From contig OW028584.1 of NCBI GenBank assembly GCA_932294295.1, positions 33,365,969 to 33,429,968 on the forward strand: DNA of 64,000 nt, written 5' to 3'. Source of the DNA: Alitta virens. Its lineage: Eukaryota; Annelida; Polychaeta; Phyllodocida; Nereididae. The notes under the pieces were generated by a model that was not told the DNA's origin, searched no databases, and saw only the letters and a program-made list of their open reading frames with translations. A program made the position numbers and the translations under genes. Positions 24,730 through 35,525 of this stretch are shown here, piece after piece; position 1 is the stretch's first letter, and each line of letters begins with the position of its first letter.

Positions 24730-26563
24730 GCTGTCTGTCCGTCTGTCTGTCTATCTATCTATCTGTCTATCTATCTATCTATGATTACTGCAACTCTACT
24801 CTCATCGTAGGACCATATATAGATACACAAGGTCACACAAGGTCACACAAGGTCTTACCTATAAGAATCTGGAGCATTGTTGTACAATGATATTGTTTGG
24901 GACAGGTAACAGTTGGTGTTGCCATGGTAACATTCCATGGAGAATGTACACATTCCATGTCCCTAGAAGTACCTGTCATTGTGTAGGTGCAAGTGTAGCA
25001 GCTTCGTGCATGTCCTGAAAAAAAAAAAGAATGTCAAAAACACAACTGTGCAAACCAGTCTTAAGAACACCCCATTAAGGCTCAATATAAATAGCTCACT
25101 ATAAAGACCACATATGTCACCATATAGTCCACCTGACTAAATATTTTCGAAATATTTTACCGAAATATATTGTAGGCATGTTGCTACAATATTTTGTAAC
25201 GTATTTCACATTATGAAATTATGTTGAAAATTTTGTTTGGTAATATGGTCCCTGCCTGTCCTAATTAGCCCAACTGGTGCAGAAATACAGGACGTAAAGC
25301 CCTAATCCACCCCCACCCCAAAAATATCATTAATAATGTTTCATTATGTAACAATATGTTCTGCATGTATTGATATAATGTTAGTTAACATGATTATTTA
25401 AATGTTGTGTTGGTAATTTGGTAATATTTGTGGGGAATATTATCTCAAATATTGTTTTGGGAGTCCATGATATTGAATTTTGTCAAGATGTTCTGGCAAT
25501 CATTTTTGGGGATATTACCTGAAAATATGACTGGCAAGTTTTTAGGGTCCACTCTTTAATATTATGACAACATTAGTTAAATGTTATAGCATGAATGTTA
25601 CAACCTCTTGGTGTTTGCTGGGTAATTTTTAAGACTGGCTTGCCATTAAGATCACCTATTAACATCACCTTACTTTTAAGACCACCTCACTTTAAAGCAT
25701 ATAATTACAATATTATAACATCTCACTATTATTATACCACCCTACTATTGATACTTCAATCAACATTAAGTCTACCTCATTCTTGAGACTATGTACCTCA
25801 ATATTAAGACCAGCCCACTATTGATACCACCTTACTATTAAGACTACCTAACTTTTGAGACCACCTTCTTGTTAAGACCATATGGCTAGCTCATTATTAA
25901 GACGATTTCACTATTTGGATCTCTTCAATTATTAAGGCCACCTCACTATTAAGACCACTTCACTATTATGAGCACCTCAATATTAAGGCCACTATTAACA
26001 CCAACTCACTTTTAAGGCTACTTCACTACTGAGTGCACCTACTTTACAATAAAGACCACCTCAACATAAAGAAAATAAAGAAGAATAATGAAACATTCAA
26101 ATCTACCCCAAAAAATATGGGTCTAACTTGCATTTTCACCATGCCAAAGGTAATATTCATTTACAAATTTCAAAGATAATATAAATTTAATTACATAAAT
26201 GCAAATATATAGATGATCAGAAGGATTTCACATTGCAAGTTTTTGAGTCCTTGTGTATTTTTCTAACTTTTTTTCTGAAAACAGGTTTACTGATATTTAT
26301 TGCTGATGTAAATATTTTCATTCAAAGTACGCCAGGAAAAAATAAAGTAAAAAAAATAATAAAGTGAAAATGAAATTCTGTTTTCTGTTAAACCAAAAAT
26401 AAAAATAAAGTGTGCATTGATAACGACAGTAGAATAACAGCGTATGTATCAAATAACGAAATAAAAAGAATCTTAAGATTCGTTAATATATCTTACCTTT
26501 ATTAAAGAAAAATGTCAATATTAAAAATGACAAAACATTGCAGAATTGTGGTAGTATTTCCAT
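23765..26563 (-). CDS. Ly6/uPAR-domain (three-finger) protein, predicted GPI-anchored
   Basis: Three minus-strand exons: 26497-26563 (signal peptide, starting MEILPQF), 24859-25014 and 23765-24126. Both introns are phase 1 and the coding length is exactly 585 nt, 194 aa. The mature domain starts CYTC (C28, C31) and has ten cysteines at 28, 31, 44, 60, 66, 86, 99, 108, 112 and 117. It closes with the family's Cys-Asn (C117-N118). One N-glycosylation site lies at N50. A strongly basic linker follows (KDGKRKVKKVKKV), then a hydrophobic tail (residues about 178-194, SSRVAYMIALGVIASQF) with no cytoplasmic end, as expected of a GPI signal. Members of this fold act as cell-surface receptors, co-receptors or modulators of nicotinic receptors; the partner here is unknown. 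Intron phases match the family's usual exon plan. Confidence 0.87.
24489..24782 (+). mobile_element. SINE family B, 5'-truncated, expanded ATCT/GTCT tail
   Basis: Body from CAACTGGATGTCGTTCGGAC to GGACTGCTTTTTCAAC matches 7015-7195. The tail is (ATCT)n-(GTCT)n-(ATCT)n at about 24678-24782. Lies in intron 2 of the Ly6-like gene, antisense to it. Next to it, AAGGTCACAC is repeated near 24829-24850. Confidence 0.75.
25245..25306 (+). mobile_element. SINE family A 3' fragment
   Basis: ATGGTCCCTGCCTGTCCTAA, TTAGCCCAACTGGTGCAGAA and AAAGCCCTAATCC match the body of the copy at 41791-41964. The tRNA head is absent. Lies in intron 1 of the Ly6-like gene. Confidence 0.75.
25640..26070. repeat. Degenerate tandem repeat (ATTAAGACCACCTCACT)
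   Basis: About 20 loosely conserved units of 17-18 bp built on TATTAAGACCACCTCAC, in the large intron 1 of the Ly6-like gene. Strongly diverged, so an old array. Confidence 0.75.
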
Positions 26564-26901
26564 GTTTATTATCCTCGTATATTTACATGTGTACCAAAAC
26601 TGAACTTTTCTGAATATAACCACAAATCCCAATGATTACAAAAATAAATCCTTTAGTCTGAAAAACATTTAGTGTGGACCTGTGACCTTGTTTTTGATTG
26701 GTCTGCAGTGAGGTCACGTGTCAAGCTGGCGGCTGGATTTGGAAAGTTGACAAGTTATTGTGCAACAGGTGTTCTCAGCACTGACCAAGCTCAGCTGTAG
26801 CGTGCATCAAATAATAATATTTATGTCACATTACTATACATAATTAAGTATTCTGTACAATAAAACTTTTTTTTTTTTTCATATTACACAAATAGCTAGT
26901 G
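26564..26901 (-). promoter_or_regulatory. Putative upstream region of the Ly6-like gene
   Basis: Sequence immediately 5' of the signal-peptide exon, read on the minus strand. It contains GGTCACGTGTC on the plus strand (E-box CACGTG) and ATTGG (inverted CCAAT) at about 26690-26725. A T run is at about 26868-26879. These motifs alone do not fix a start site. Confidence 0.3.
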
Positions 26902-27150
26902 CACTATTAGAAATGATTGTTTGTTTCAGACAAATGTATGTTTCACTGGTGTTTATCTGAAATTTGCTTTGAAATCAGCCAAAATATTGTTGCTCCTCAG
27001 ACATTGAACATGTAAGCTGCCCAACATCATTTTTTTATATATAAAATCATTGTCTAAGGACAAACAATATCTTTGCTGACTTTAAGCAAAATTTTGAATG
27101 AACACCAGTGAAACAAATTTGTCCGAAACAGACAATCATTTCTAAGAGTG
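26902..27150. mobile_element. Fold-back MITE (CACTMTTAGAAATG ends)
   Basis: A 249-bp segment whose arms of about 100 bp are imperfect inverse copies. The left begins CACTATTAGAAATGATTGTT; the right ends AATCATTTCTAAGAGTG. Both share TTTCACTGGTGTT and its inverse AACACCAGTGAAA. No frame inside and no certain target duplication. Confidence 0.7.
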
Positions 27151-29924
27151 TGGGTGGAGAGTCCTATATGGCTTTTATTTCTGAGGCCAATAATATATTA
27201 ATACTTATATCATATTTTATATATATATATATATATATATAAAATGTTATTTACCGCGGAGCATCAAAAAGATACATGTGTCATAAAAAGATAAAATACA
27301 AAGATTAAAAAATAAAAATATACATATATACATTAACATAATTTAGTTACATATTAAAAACATCTATATGATAATTATTTACAACTATAAGCATATGAAT
27401 AAAACAAGGCACCATCATAGAAGATTAATACTGAGTACAAATAAGCAGCAGGAGTGGGTATTTACATATGTACAGATTGTATATCCAGTTATATTGTGTA
27501 TTTTAGGAACTATATATAATAATAATAGTAAAACAATTACATAAGCATACCAATATATGTACAAATCCTTCTTTGGAGCAACAATAAATGAAATAGACTA
27601 GCATATCAATAACCAAATATTTATATGTCCTCCATATGTTATATTATTAAATTAAATATCACAGATGACTAGACAAGCCTAGTTTAAACCAACACATTTT
27701 TTATATTCAAAGGGTTCTGGAATCAATAGAAATATTTAAATAGAATTCTAGAAGAAACCGTTCATAACATGAAGAGATCCAATTATTTCTGTGTTCCATA
27801 TGACTGTTCAATATAACTTTTTTTCTATTAGCTTTTTCATTCCAATATAACTTTTCCTTTATTATACAATTCTTTCACAGTGGTGAGTTCAATATGTGCT
27901 TTTATGGAAGTGATACAACTGATATTGCACGAAGCGAAGACCACGGGGCAGTCCCAGTCTCGTTCCAAGCTGGAAGAACTCACCCAGCCCGAGACGCTCC
28001 CAGGCCCGCTTTGCGCCCCAGCCCGACTGGCCCGGCCCTTGAAGAGATCTTGGACAAGCACATATTTATTTTAATTAATAAAATGTGTATGTCACCAGCG
28101 TTGTCTTACTTTGCATAACTGATTTCACATCAGAAATTACACATATTTTATTTACATAATAAAGAAAATAGTTATCAAGTCTTTTATGCATCACAACTAA
28201 AACAGTATTCTGTCCGATAAGTTGACTGCAGATCGATCCGACTCCTTTTTTTAAAGATAGAGTAGAACTAACAAAACAACATAATGCCTCTGCAGTGAAC
28301 TGTCGCATTCAAGTACATAATTTATATAGAACCAATTATGGTTCATGTATATTTAATATGTCTGAAAATGTTCGTCCTTTTCATTATCTTGAATATTTAT
28401 TTATTATGACGGAGACATCGGTCATAGTACTATTCCAATTATGTTATAAAGTATTAATGTTTCAGATTCTTTTGTCAAGATTTTATCAATCAATCAATTT
28501 ATTTACCTTATGTTCATATAGTTACAGACACCTAATAGGTTTCAACCACACCAGATATTGAAAAAAGAATATCCCAAAAATGTAAGATGTAAATTGTAAA
28601 TAGAAAGAAATTAAAACGAGTAGTGACTGAAAATAATAACAATATTTTTAAAGCAGCGTCCAATGTTAATTTTAGCATTAGCAGTGGATGTAAGAATTAC
28701 AATATAATTTGATGATGGACGATCATGCAATTTAGTCTTGGCAAATATGTACCATACAATTTATATCAACTGAGCAATTTATCTTACATCAACCTGTGAC
28801 AATATATTGGAGATTTGAGTCCATTAATTTTTTTCATAATGTGCAGTTAGCATACGATAAGACCAAGGCTACTTACTTTGCCAAGAACAGCTTTTACTCC
28901 CCCTGCACAACTGCTTCGAAGGATGGGGCCAGTTTTAGTCAAAAACATCATGTTACACATCAAAAATGCCAATATTATACACACAAATGATTTTCCATCA
29001 TTTACGGGTATTTATCACTTATTTTATGGGGAATTCCTTGCTTGTTTGCTGGGAATGTTCAATTGTAATCAATGCAAACAAAACAAATTGATATGCAATT
29101 CCACTGTTAGACATCCAATGCCATAAGCCAGCCTATAGGCTATTAGGCAAATTTTTTTGTATTTAAGTCTAACTGGTAAAATAGCAAAGAATTGCTATCA
29201 AGCTCAGGGCATTTCCTAATGTATTCTGATTGGCAGTTGCAAATGACATAGCTGCCTCTTGAGATGAGAAGTTAATTAAGGCACTCAGGAGCCTTGGCAA
29301 ACGCCTGTGTAGGACCTAAGGAAAAACTTTTTTGCAAGACTCTACACTGAAAACCTCTTTCAGTTGTAGTTCAGACCATTCGTTACATTTTGACTAACTA
29401 TTTTGACTCCTTTGTATCCATGTCTGACCCCCATAGTAAAGATTGCTAACTAGCTATGGGGTCATTCCTTCCAAATCAATTCAATTCTGTTCAATTCAGT
29501 TTATTGGCCCTTCTTCAGTTTGTACAGATTTAGACATAGTATAATGATATTTTTTTAAATGCCATAAGCCAGCCAATAGGTTATTAGGCAAATTTGTTTG
29601 TATTTAAGTCTAACTGGTAAACTAGCAATAATTGATTGACTGTCTTTCTTATTCTTGTTTTTTCCTCATAAAAGCATACATTTATTGGACCTAGCATATT
29701 TTATAACCTTTTAGTGCAGTCATCAAAATTGTGTACGTTTTATTGCCTCTTGCTTATTATAGATTTATCATTCAAATGCATTTTGGTCAAATACAAACAG
29801 GCAAAATTATATTATTATTGTTTTCGTTGACATTTCCAATACTGTTAACAGACGTATAATCACCTGCAGCTTTTTTTATACTGGAACACTCTTTTAAAAT
29901 AGTACAAGACAAATGAGATAAACA
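27151..29924. other. Intergenic, repeats only
   Basis: AT-rich, with (TA)n at about 27219-27241 and ATCA-type LINE-tail-like sequence near 28485-28560. There is a sharply GC-rich island at about 27935-28050 with an unassigned short frame. Two copies of a segment starting ATGCCATAAGCCAGCC lie at 29119-29196 and 29560-29632. A remnant of the same segment is inverted near 2985-3030. No spliced gene could be built. Confidence 0.5.
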
Positions 29925-32567
29925 ATGACAATGGCTGACAACTGGCAGGTATATTTCTCTCTTTTGGTGACAATTGGAACTTCATTAAGCGCAGGTAAGC
30001 ACACTTTCAGAATAGAGTCAAATTTTGCAGTTTAAGTAATTTATTGTAATATCCATAATAATATTAAAAGTAATGTACATATAAGGCTATCACTCCAGTG
30101 ACGAATTTTTGCCTTTTTGTCAGCCATTTGTAATGGAAACAGAAAAATAACAGAAATTACAATATGGAAATTGTAGTTAGCAGTAAATCGAATTCTTGCA
30201 ATAGTGTCATTTCAAACAGCTATAGAACTGACAATTTACTTGGTTTATATGCTCTTTTGTACATTTTTCCAACATTTTTGGGAATATAAACATTTTGATT
30301 TGATTTGATTAGTCATTATGACTAATAACATACTAGATCACTTTTAAAATTCGCTCACTTTTTGTAATATTTCCTTTGCAGGTGCTGTACTGGGTAAATG
30401 CCAATATGGGTATGATCTATTATCAACTGGTTGCTATCTAAACACTGGCCTGAAATTCAGTCAACCAAATGCCATTAATAGTTGTCAGCAGAGAAATGGC
30501 CATTTGGTTACCTTGGAAACCAAAGTGGAACAGCATGCAGTCTTAGACTATATTATGAAAAACAATAAAGGTAGGTTTACCTTTATCTCCAAAATTCCGT
30601 ATTAAATCCATCTTCACGATGTTAAAGTATCTCTCATTGTCACTCCGCTTGAGCGACACCTTGATGTTTTATTATCATTCAGTTGATTTCTGTAATTTCC
30701 CTGAGAAAGTATATTAATGGAATTAATTATGATCTACTATGTCTGAAAAGTAAAAGGAGTAAGAGGAGGGGAAGAACTTATTTTTCTTCCTGAATTCAGG
30801 GCTGCTCAGTGATAAGACTCTATTCCTGGCTGAGAAGGTACTGACTTAATATAACTGTTCTGTCATAGAACAAAAATTATATCATAGTAATATGTCCTAG
30901 ATTTGTCCTAGGTCTAGACATCAGATTAAAAAAAAAAGTTGAATATTAGTATTTTTCTTAACTCGTGACAGGAGGCTTTGAATCGACTCATCTAGGCATC
31001 GGAAGACCTGATCACAACAGTAATTATACGACGATCCACAATAGAAAACATGTTGCCTGGACACCATGGGGTCGTGATCAGCCAAGTGGTGAAAACTGTG
31101 CTAATGTCGAGTTGGAGAGCAAGGTTGGTGGTTTGATGTTTGTCAGATTTGGCATGAAATATGTCATCGAGCAGCATGGTAGTTAGAAATATTAGACAGT
31201 ACATTGATCAGTGAAATTATTGATTTGTTGTCTTATTTCTGAAGATGTGGAGTGACAATTCCTGCAAAGATGTGAGAGGAACAGTCTGCGAGATAGAAAA
31301 TGGTGAAGTATTGTAATTTTATTTATTTTCAGAACTCAGAACAAATTTATTTTGAGTATATAAAAATATACAAGATCAGGAGGGCCTTTCTAAGACAGCC
31401 ATGCTGTCGCTGACAAAGGACTCCCTTACAACAGTGTATACAATAAATCAATTATAATTTAATTTAACTTAAACTTAAAACTCACCAGGTACAACTGACG
31501 TTTATATAATAAATACATTAGAAGACCTGCTGGTGATGCAGGAATGGCATATATCAATCTGAAGCAAATCTTTGATTATGAAAAAGTTTGTATTGTATTC
31601 AACCTGAAAGGTCCATTTATTAGGCGTATTCCCAAATTAATTCCAACCATGAGGAACTTTAATTTTTTTAAATCAGAAGCAAAATTATGAAGTTATTGCA
31701 TAAAATGTGTCATGAAAGGAGCTGCTGTGAGTAAAGGAAAGAAATTGAATGCAATGTCCTCTAAATATTTGTGATGCATTTATGCGCCATAACTCTGGTA
31801 ATTTCTGTCTGTTTTTGTGTGATATGAAAAGCAGATCACCCATCCCGTATCACCCGCTACTTCAGGTGATATGGCTGCAATTGGGGAATAATTAGTACAG
31901 TCCTACATATAGTTGTGAGACAATTTCTTGGCATCTGTATCTTAAAAATTACCCACTCCATCCAGAATTCAGTGCAACACATACATATATATAGCTATTA
32001 TTAGGTGCCTGACATTTCTGATATTCAGTGCTACATTTCCAAGCAGGCACAAAGCGTAAATACAATAATTTGTATGTACCATGAATTCAACCATGGAAAT
32101 CTTACTGAAAACTTACGTCAAATTTACGAGATATTTACTGACGTTAATACCTTACATAATTTTTACTCATATTAAATACTTATATTTTGATTTTATATCT
32201 GTAGATAATATAATAACACCAGAGGGCAGCAGGGAGACTACTGTGGTGCTGTGGCATATTTTATGCATGAAATTGCAGATGAAAAACATTGTTTCATAGT
32301 ATGTCCGCATAATAAACTTAATCGTGAGGAACCATCATGAAATCAAAAAAGCCTGAGTTGTAAAAATCTCTTGGAAAATTTTTTGTGAATATTGATGCCT
32401 AATAAATGTTTGTCATCATCCATCATCCGGCATTAAACATGTCTCTGCATTATAAGCATTTGTATACCATATCTTCCATCTTGTATACTTTTACGTACAT
32501 GAATATACGTTCTATTAATGTTCTCACTACCTATGTGTTAGACCATTTGTTATGGATAATGCTATAA

Positions 32568-32628
<61 letters not shown>

Positions 32629-35525
32629 CAAGAGTGAACTAAGCATTGAAAACTGTACATTATTATGTTGCTATTGTGTTGTAACAAATCTTTATTACAG
32701 CTGGAACCTAGTTTTATTTACTATACTTTCCTCTGATGCTTTCATTGTTACTGCATGTCATTTACTTTGTATTTTCTGTTTACATTGTGACACATATGTC
32801 ATGAATGACAGGAAGATGTCAAATAATAGATATATATATTAATAATATAAAATAACCAAATAAGTCCTATCTTATCACAGGTCTAACATCTGTCGCTGTC
32901 TGTGGCTCAAGTTGCTGCGAATCAGCTAATGTCACAGCTGATGCTGAAATTCTCCTGGATGATATTGTTAAGACCTGTGTGGAAAAACCCCCTGCTGGCT
33001 TAAGTCCGAGGTAAGCAATGCCACCATAGCAGATAAAAGACAATTAAAATTATGACGTCTGTACATCACTTATTTATTTATTTATTCAAATTTATGTTAC
33101 ATGGGTTGCATCATCAGCACAGCTGTTTTGCATATGTCCCATTAAAACAATATATCAAATAGTACAATATAGTATTTAAATAATAAAATACAAAAATTAA
33201 AACAAAAGGGATACATAAAAACAGAAATATATGAAAGTAAAATTCATAAAATGATTAAACTAATATGTGAAGTTTCAAGGCATATTTAAAATCATTCAAA
33301 TTATTTACATCCATTAAACTTGATGGCAACAAATTCTATAATATAGCACCAACACATCCAAAATACCTCTGGCAAACTGACTAGATACACACATACATTC
33401 TTGGGGTGGCTTCAAGTATGGATACTACATGGCCAAATGTGCCACGTGCGTTTTCCATGAGAAGGATAAACGCATGGAAAACGCATGGTTTTTATCTAAT
33501 TATAATAAGGAAAAAAACGTGCGTTTTCCATGCGTTTATCCAAACGCATGGGAAACGCAGGTAGCACAATTGGCCATGTATTGACATCACAATTCATTAA
33601 AATATGGTCAACTAAGGTAGGGGGCCAGCCCTATTATACACTTAAACATTAGACTGATGGTGAAATACTGACATCTTTACTTGACATTCACTTATGCATA
33701 TTGATGGCACAAAATAGATGATGTCATCAAACAATACTTATCTGCACCAAATTTTCGTCCAATTTTAGAAAATTGCTCTTGTGTGTGGTGGCCAACTTAA
33801 AGAACGATAAAGTAGAAATTGAAAAAAATACAAAAAAAACAACTAAATTAGTATCACCTCTGAAAGACTTGGAATACACTGAAAGACTATTTAGATTAAA
33901 TCTGGAGTCATTAAATGTCAATAGGCGTAGAGCTGATATGATTTTAACATTTAGAATTTAAAGGGTATAGACAAAATTAGTCTTGAAAAAATGTTTGTGC
34001 CAATATTTTAACATACTTCTCATTTTTAAATGTGAACATGGACTTGCTCCTCAATACCTTTGTAATAATATTACAATGGAATGTGAAATTGCTTTACGTA
34101 ATACAAGGTCTTTTGACAGTATGAATGTATTTATACCATTTGAAAATATGTCGCAATCCAAAACCTTTGTATCCACAGCTGGTATATTATGGAATGGTTT
34201 GCCTACAGATTTAAAATGTGAAAGTAATTTAAATATGTTTAAATTCAAACTTTAAAAATTGATCCTAATTGGTGCTTTATGATTTTATAACTTGCTTTTA
34301 TTTTTATACGTCTTTTATGTACATATTTATATATTTTTATGATCATTGTTTTATGTTTTTTTTGTAGCAGGACCAACTTGAAAAACAGCTTTGGCTGGAT
34401 GTTGTTATCCTGTTTTTAAATATATTGGAATAAATAAATAATAAATAAAAAAAATAATAAGATGTCATCGTTTTAAACTTTACAAACCTAATGTTAACAC
34501 TAATCAAACTTTTCCTCTCAATGGAATAATTTAAGTAGTTCAACTGTCGAATCTCTATAAATAGCTTCCAATCGGCCATATGTCTATAAAATAGTTTCTA
34601 ATCGGCCATACAAAAAGAATGGGCTAACCACCCTGAAAGATCTGACATGCCATGATTTTATATAATCATTATACTACATTCACACGATTATATATAGTAC
34701 AATAATTAATCACACTTTTAGTTGAAAATTCTCTTTGTGTTAAACCAATATTGTGGTTGTGAGGTGCCCTTAGTTTTAAGCTCATGCACAATTTCTCATT
34801 TCTATGATACAAAGTTGGTTCATTTAATGGTAATTTTGTTATTCTGAAATTGCCATACACATGTTGTTATTAAACAAATATTGACGAGGGAATATCACGA
34901 ACCCTGGGGTTTTGGCCAAAAATATATAGGTATCTACTTAAGTGTTTCGTTACCACTGTTTTTCACCTTATTATTCATACTCTGCTAGCTTTAATGTATA
35001 TTTATTGTGATTGGCTATTACATGTAACTTCAAGCCATATACCTACTAGTTTTATGGTATGTGTATGCATTTTGTCACAGGGTGGTTCCATGCAGCAACT
35101 GTCTATGGACTTTTGGGAACATACTGATGTTATTTTGTCAAACAATTGATTCAGATTCTCCTAATTTATAGATATTTTATACATCTTTCAGAAATATCTT
35201 CTTCTGCGTCCTGAACAAGCAGCAAGGAGAAGTCCATTCAAGCGGCATTGAAATTGTAGCATCGACTTGTGACAATATGTTTGTGACAGTAGCTGGGTCC
35301 AGTATTGATAAGGTTTACGTACAATGCAACTTGAAAGCTGAGGAAGCTTATAAGTTGAATCAGAAAAAATGTGAATTCAGCTGTCAATGTAAAAACTGTT
35401 GCTCAAGCATTCTGGTGCAGTTGAGTGGTTTTGGAGATGACAAACAATCTGTTTGTGAGGTTAAAATGATGTATAAAGAAAGATTTCAGGGAACCCTAGA
35501 AACTTTGGACTCTACTAAAAATTGA
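29925..35525 (+). CDS. Secreted C-type lectin with a C-terminal cysteine module
   Basis: Six exons: 29925-29994, 30382-30570, 30972-31123, 31245-31302, 32881-33010 and 35192-35525. Phases run 1, 1, 0, 1, 2 and the total is 933 nt, 310 aa. Exon 1 encodes the signal peptide (hydrophobic YFSLLVTIGTSLSA). The lectin domain spans about residues 30-153: C30 and the GCYL motif, C in NSCQQRNGHLVTLE, WTPWGRDQPSGENC, then MWSDNSC and GTVCE. The sugar/Ca motif reads QPS and WSD, altered from QPD and WND, so calcium-dependent sugar binding is uncertain. After a phase-1 intron comes a cysteine-rich module (157-310) with LLDDIVKTC, STCDNMFVTV, CEFSCQC, CC and SVCEV. This resembles the end of the downstream FAMeT-domain protein. 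Likely an extracellular recognition protein. The stop codon lies in the first unit of the 35-bp satellite. Confidence 0.85.
32571..32627. repeat. (TA)n microsatellite
   Basis: About 57 bp of pure TA repeat in the intron between lectin exons 4 and 5. A shorter TA run lies at 41399-41423. Confidence 0.95.
33061..33425 (-). mobile_element. Probable LINE 3' end, interrupted by a MITE
   Basis: Begins with a (TTTA)n stretch, as an inverted retroelement tail would, then CATGGGTTGCATCATCAGCA, and continues to the MITE at 33426. Sequence resumes after 33580 (AATATGGTCAACTAAGG). The element type is inferred from the tail only. Confidence 0.4.
33426..33580. mobile_element. Palindromic MITE, copy 2
   Basis: A 155-bp copy of the family at 311-437: ends TACATGGCCAAATGTGCC and AGCACAATTGGCCATGTA, with internal AAACGCATGGAAAACGCATGG and inverted CCATGCGTTTATCC. 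Lies in the last intron of the lectin gene. Confidence 0.8.
33773..34450 (+). pseudogene. 5'-truncated non-LTR retrotransposon (reverse transcriptase C-terminus)
   Basis: Two frames separated by stops and a shift give LINE C-terminal motifs. The first is LVSPLKDLEYTERLFRLNLE with RRRADMI; the second is CEHGLAPQYLCNNI, then FVSTAGILWNGLPTDLK and FKFKL. An A-rich, AATAAATAAATA-type tail ends near 34450. Dead copy in the lectin gene's last intron. Confidence 0.75.
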
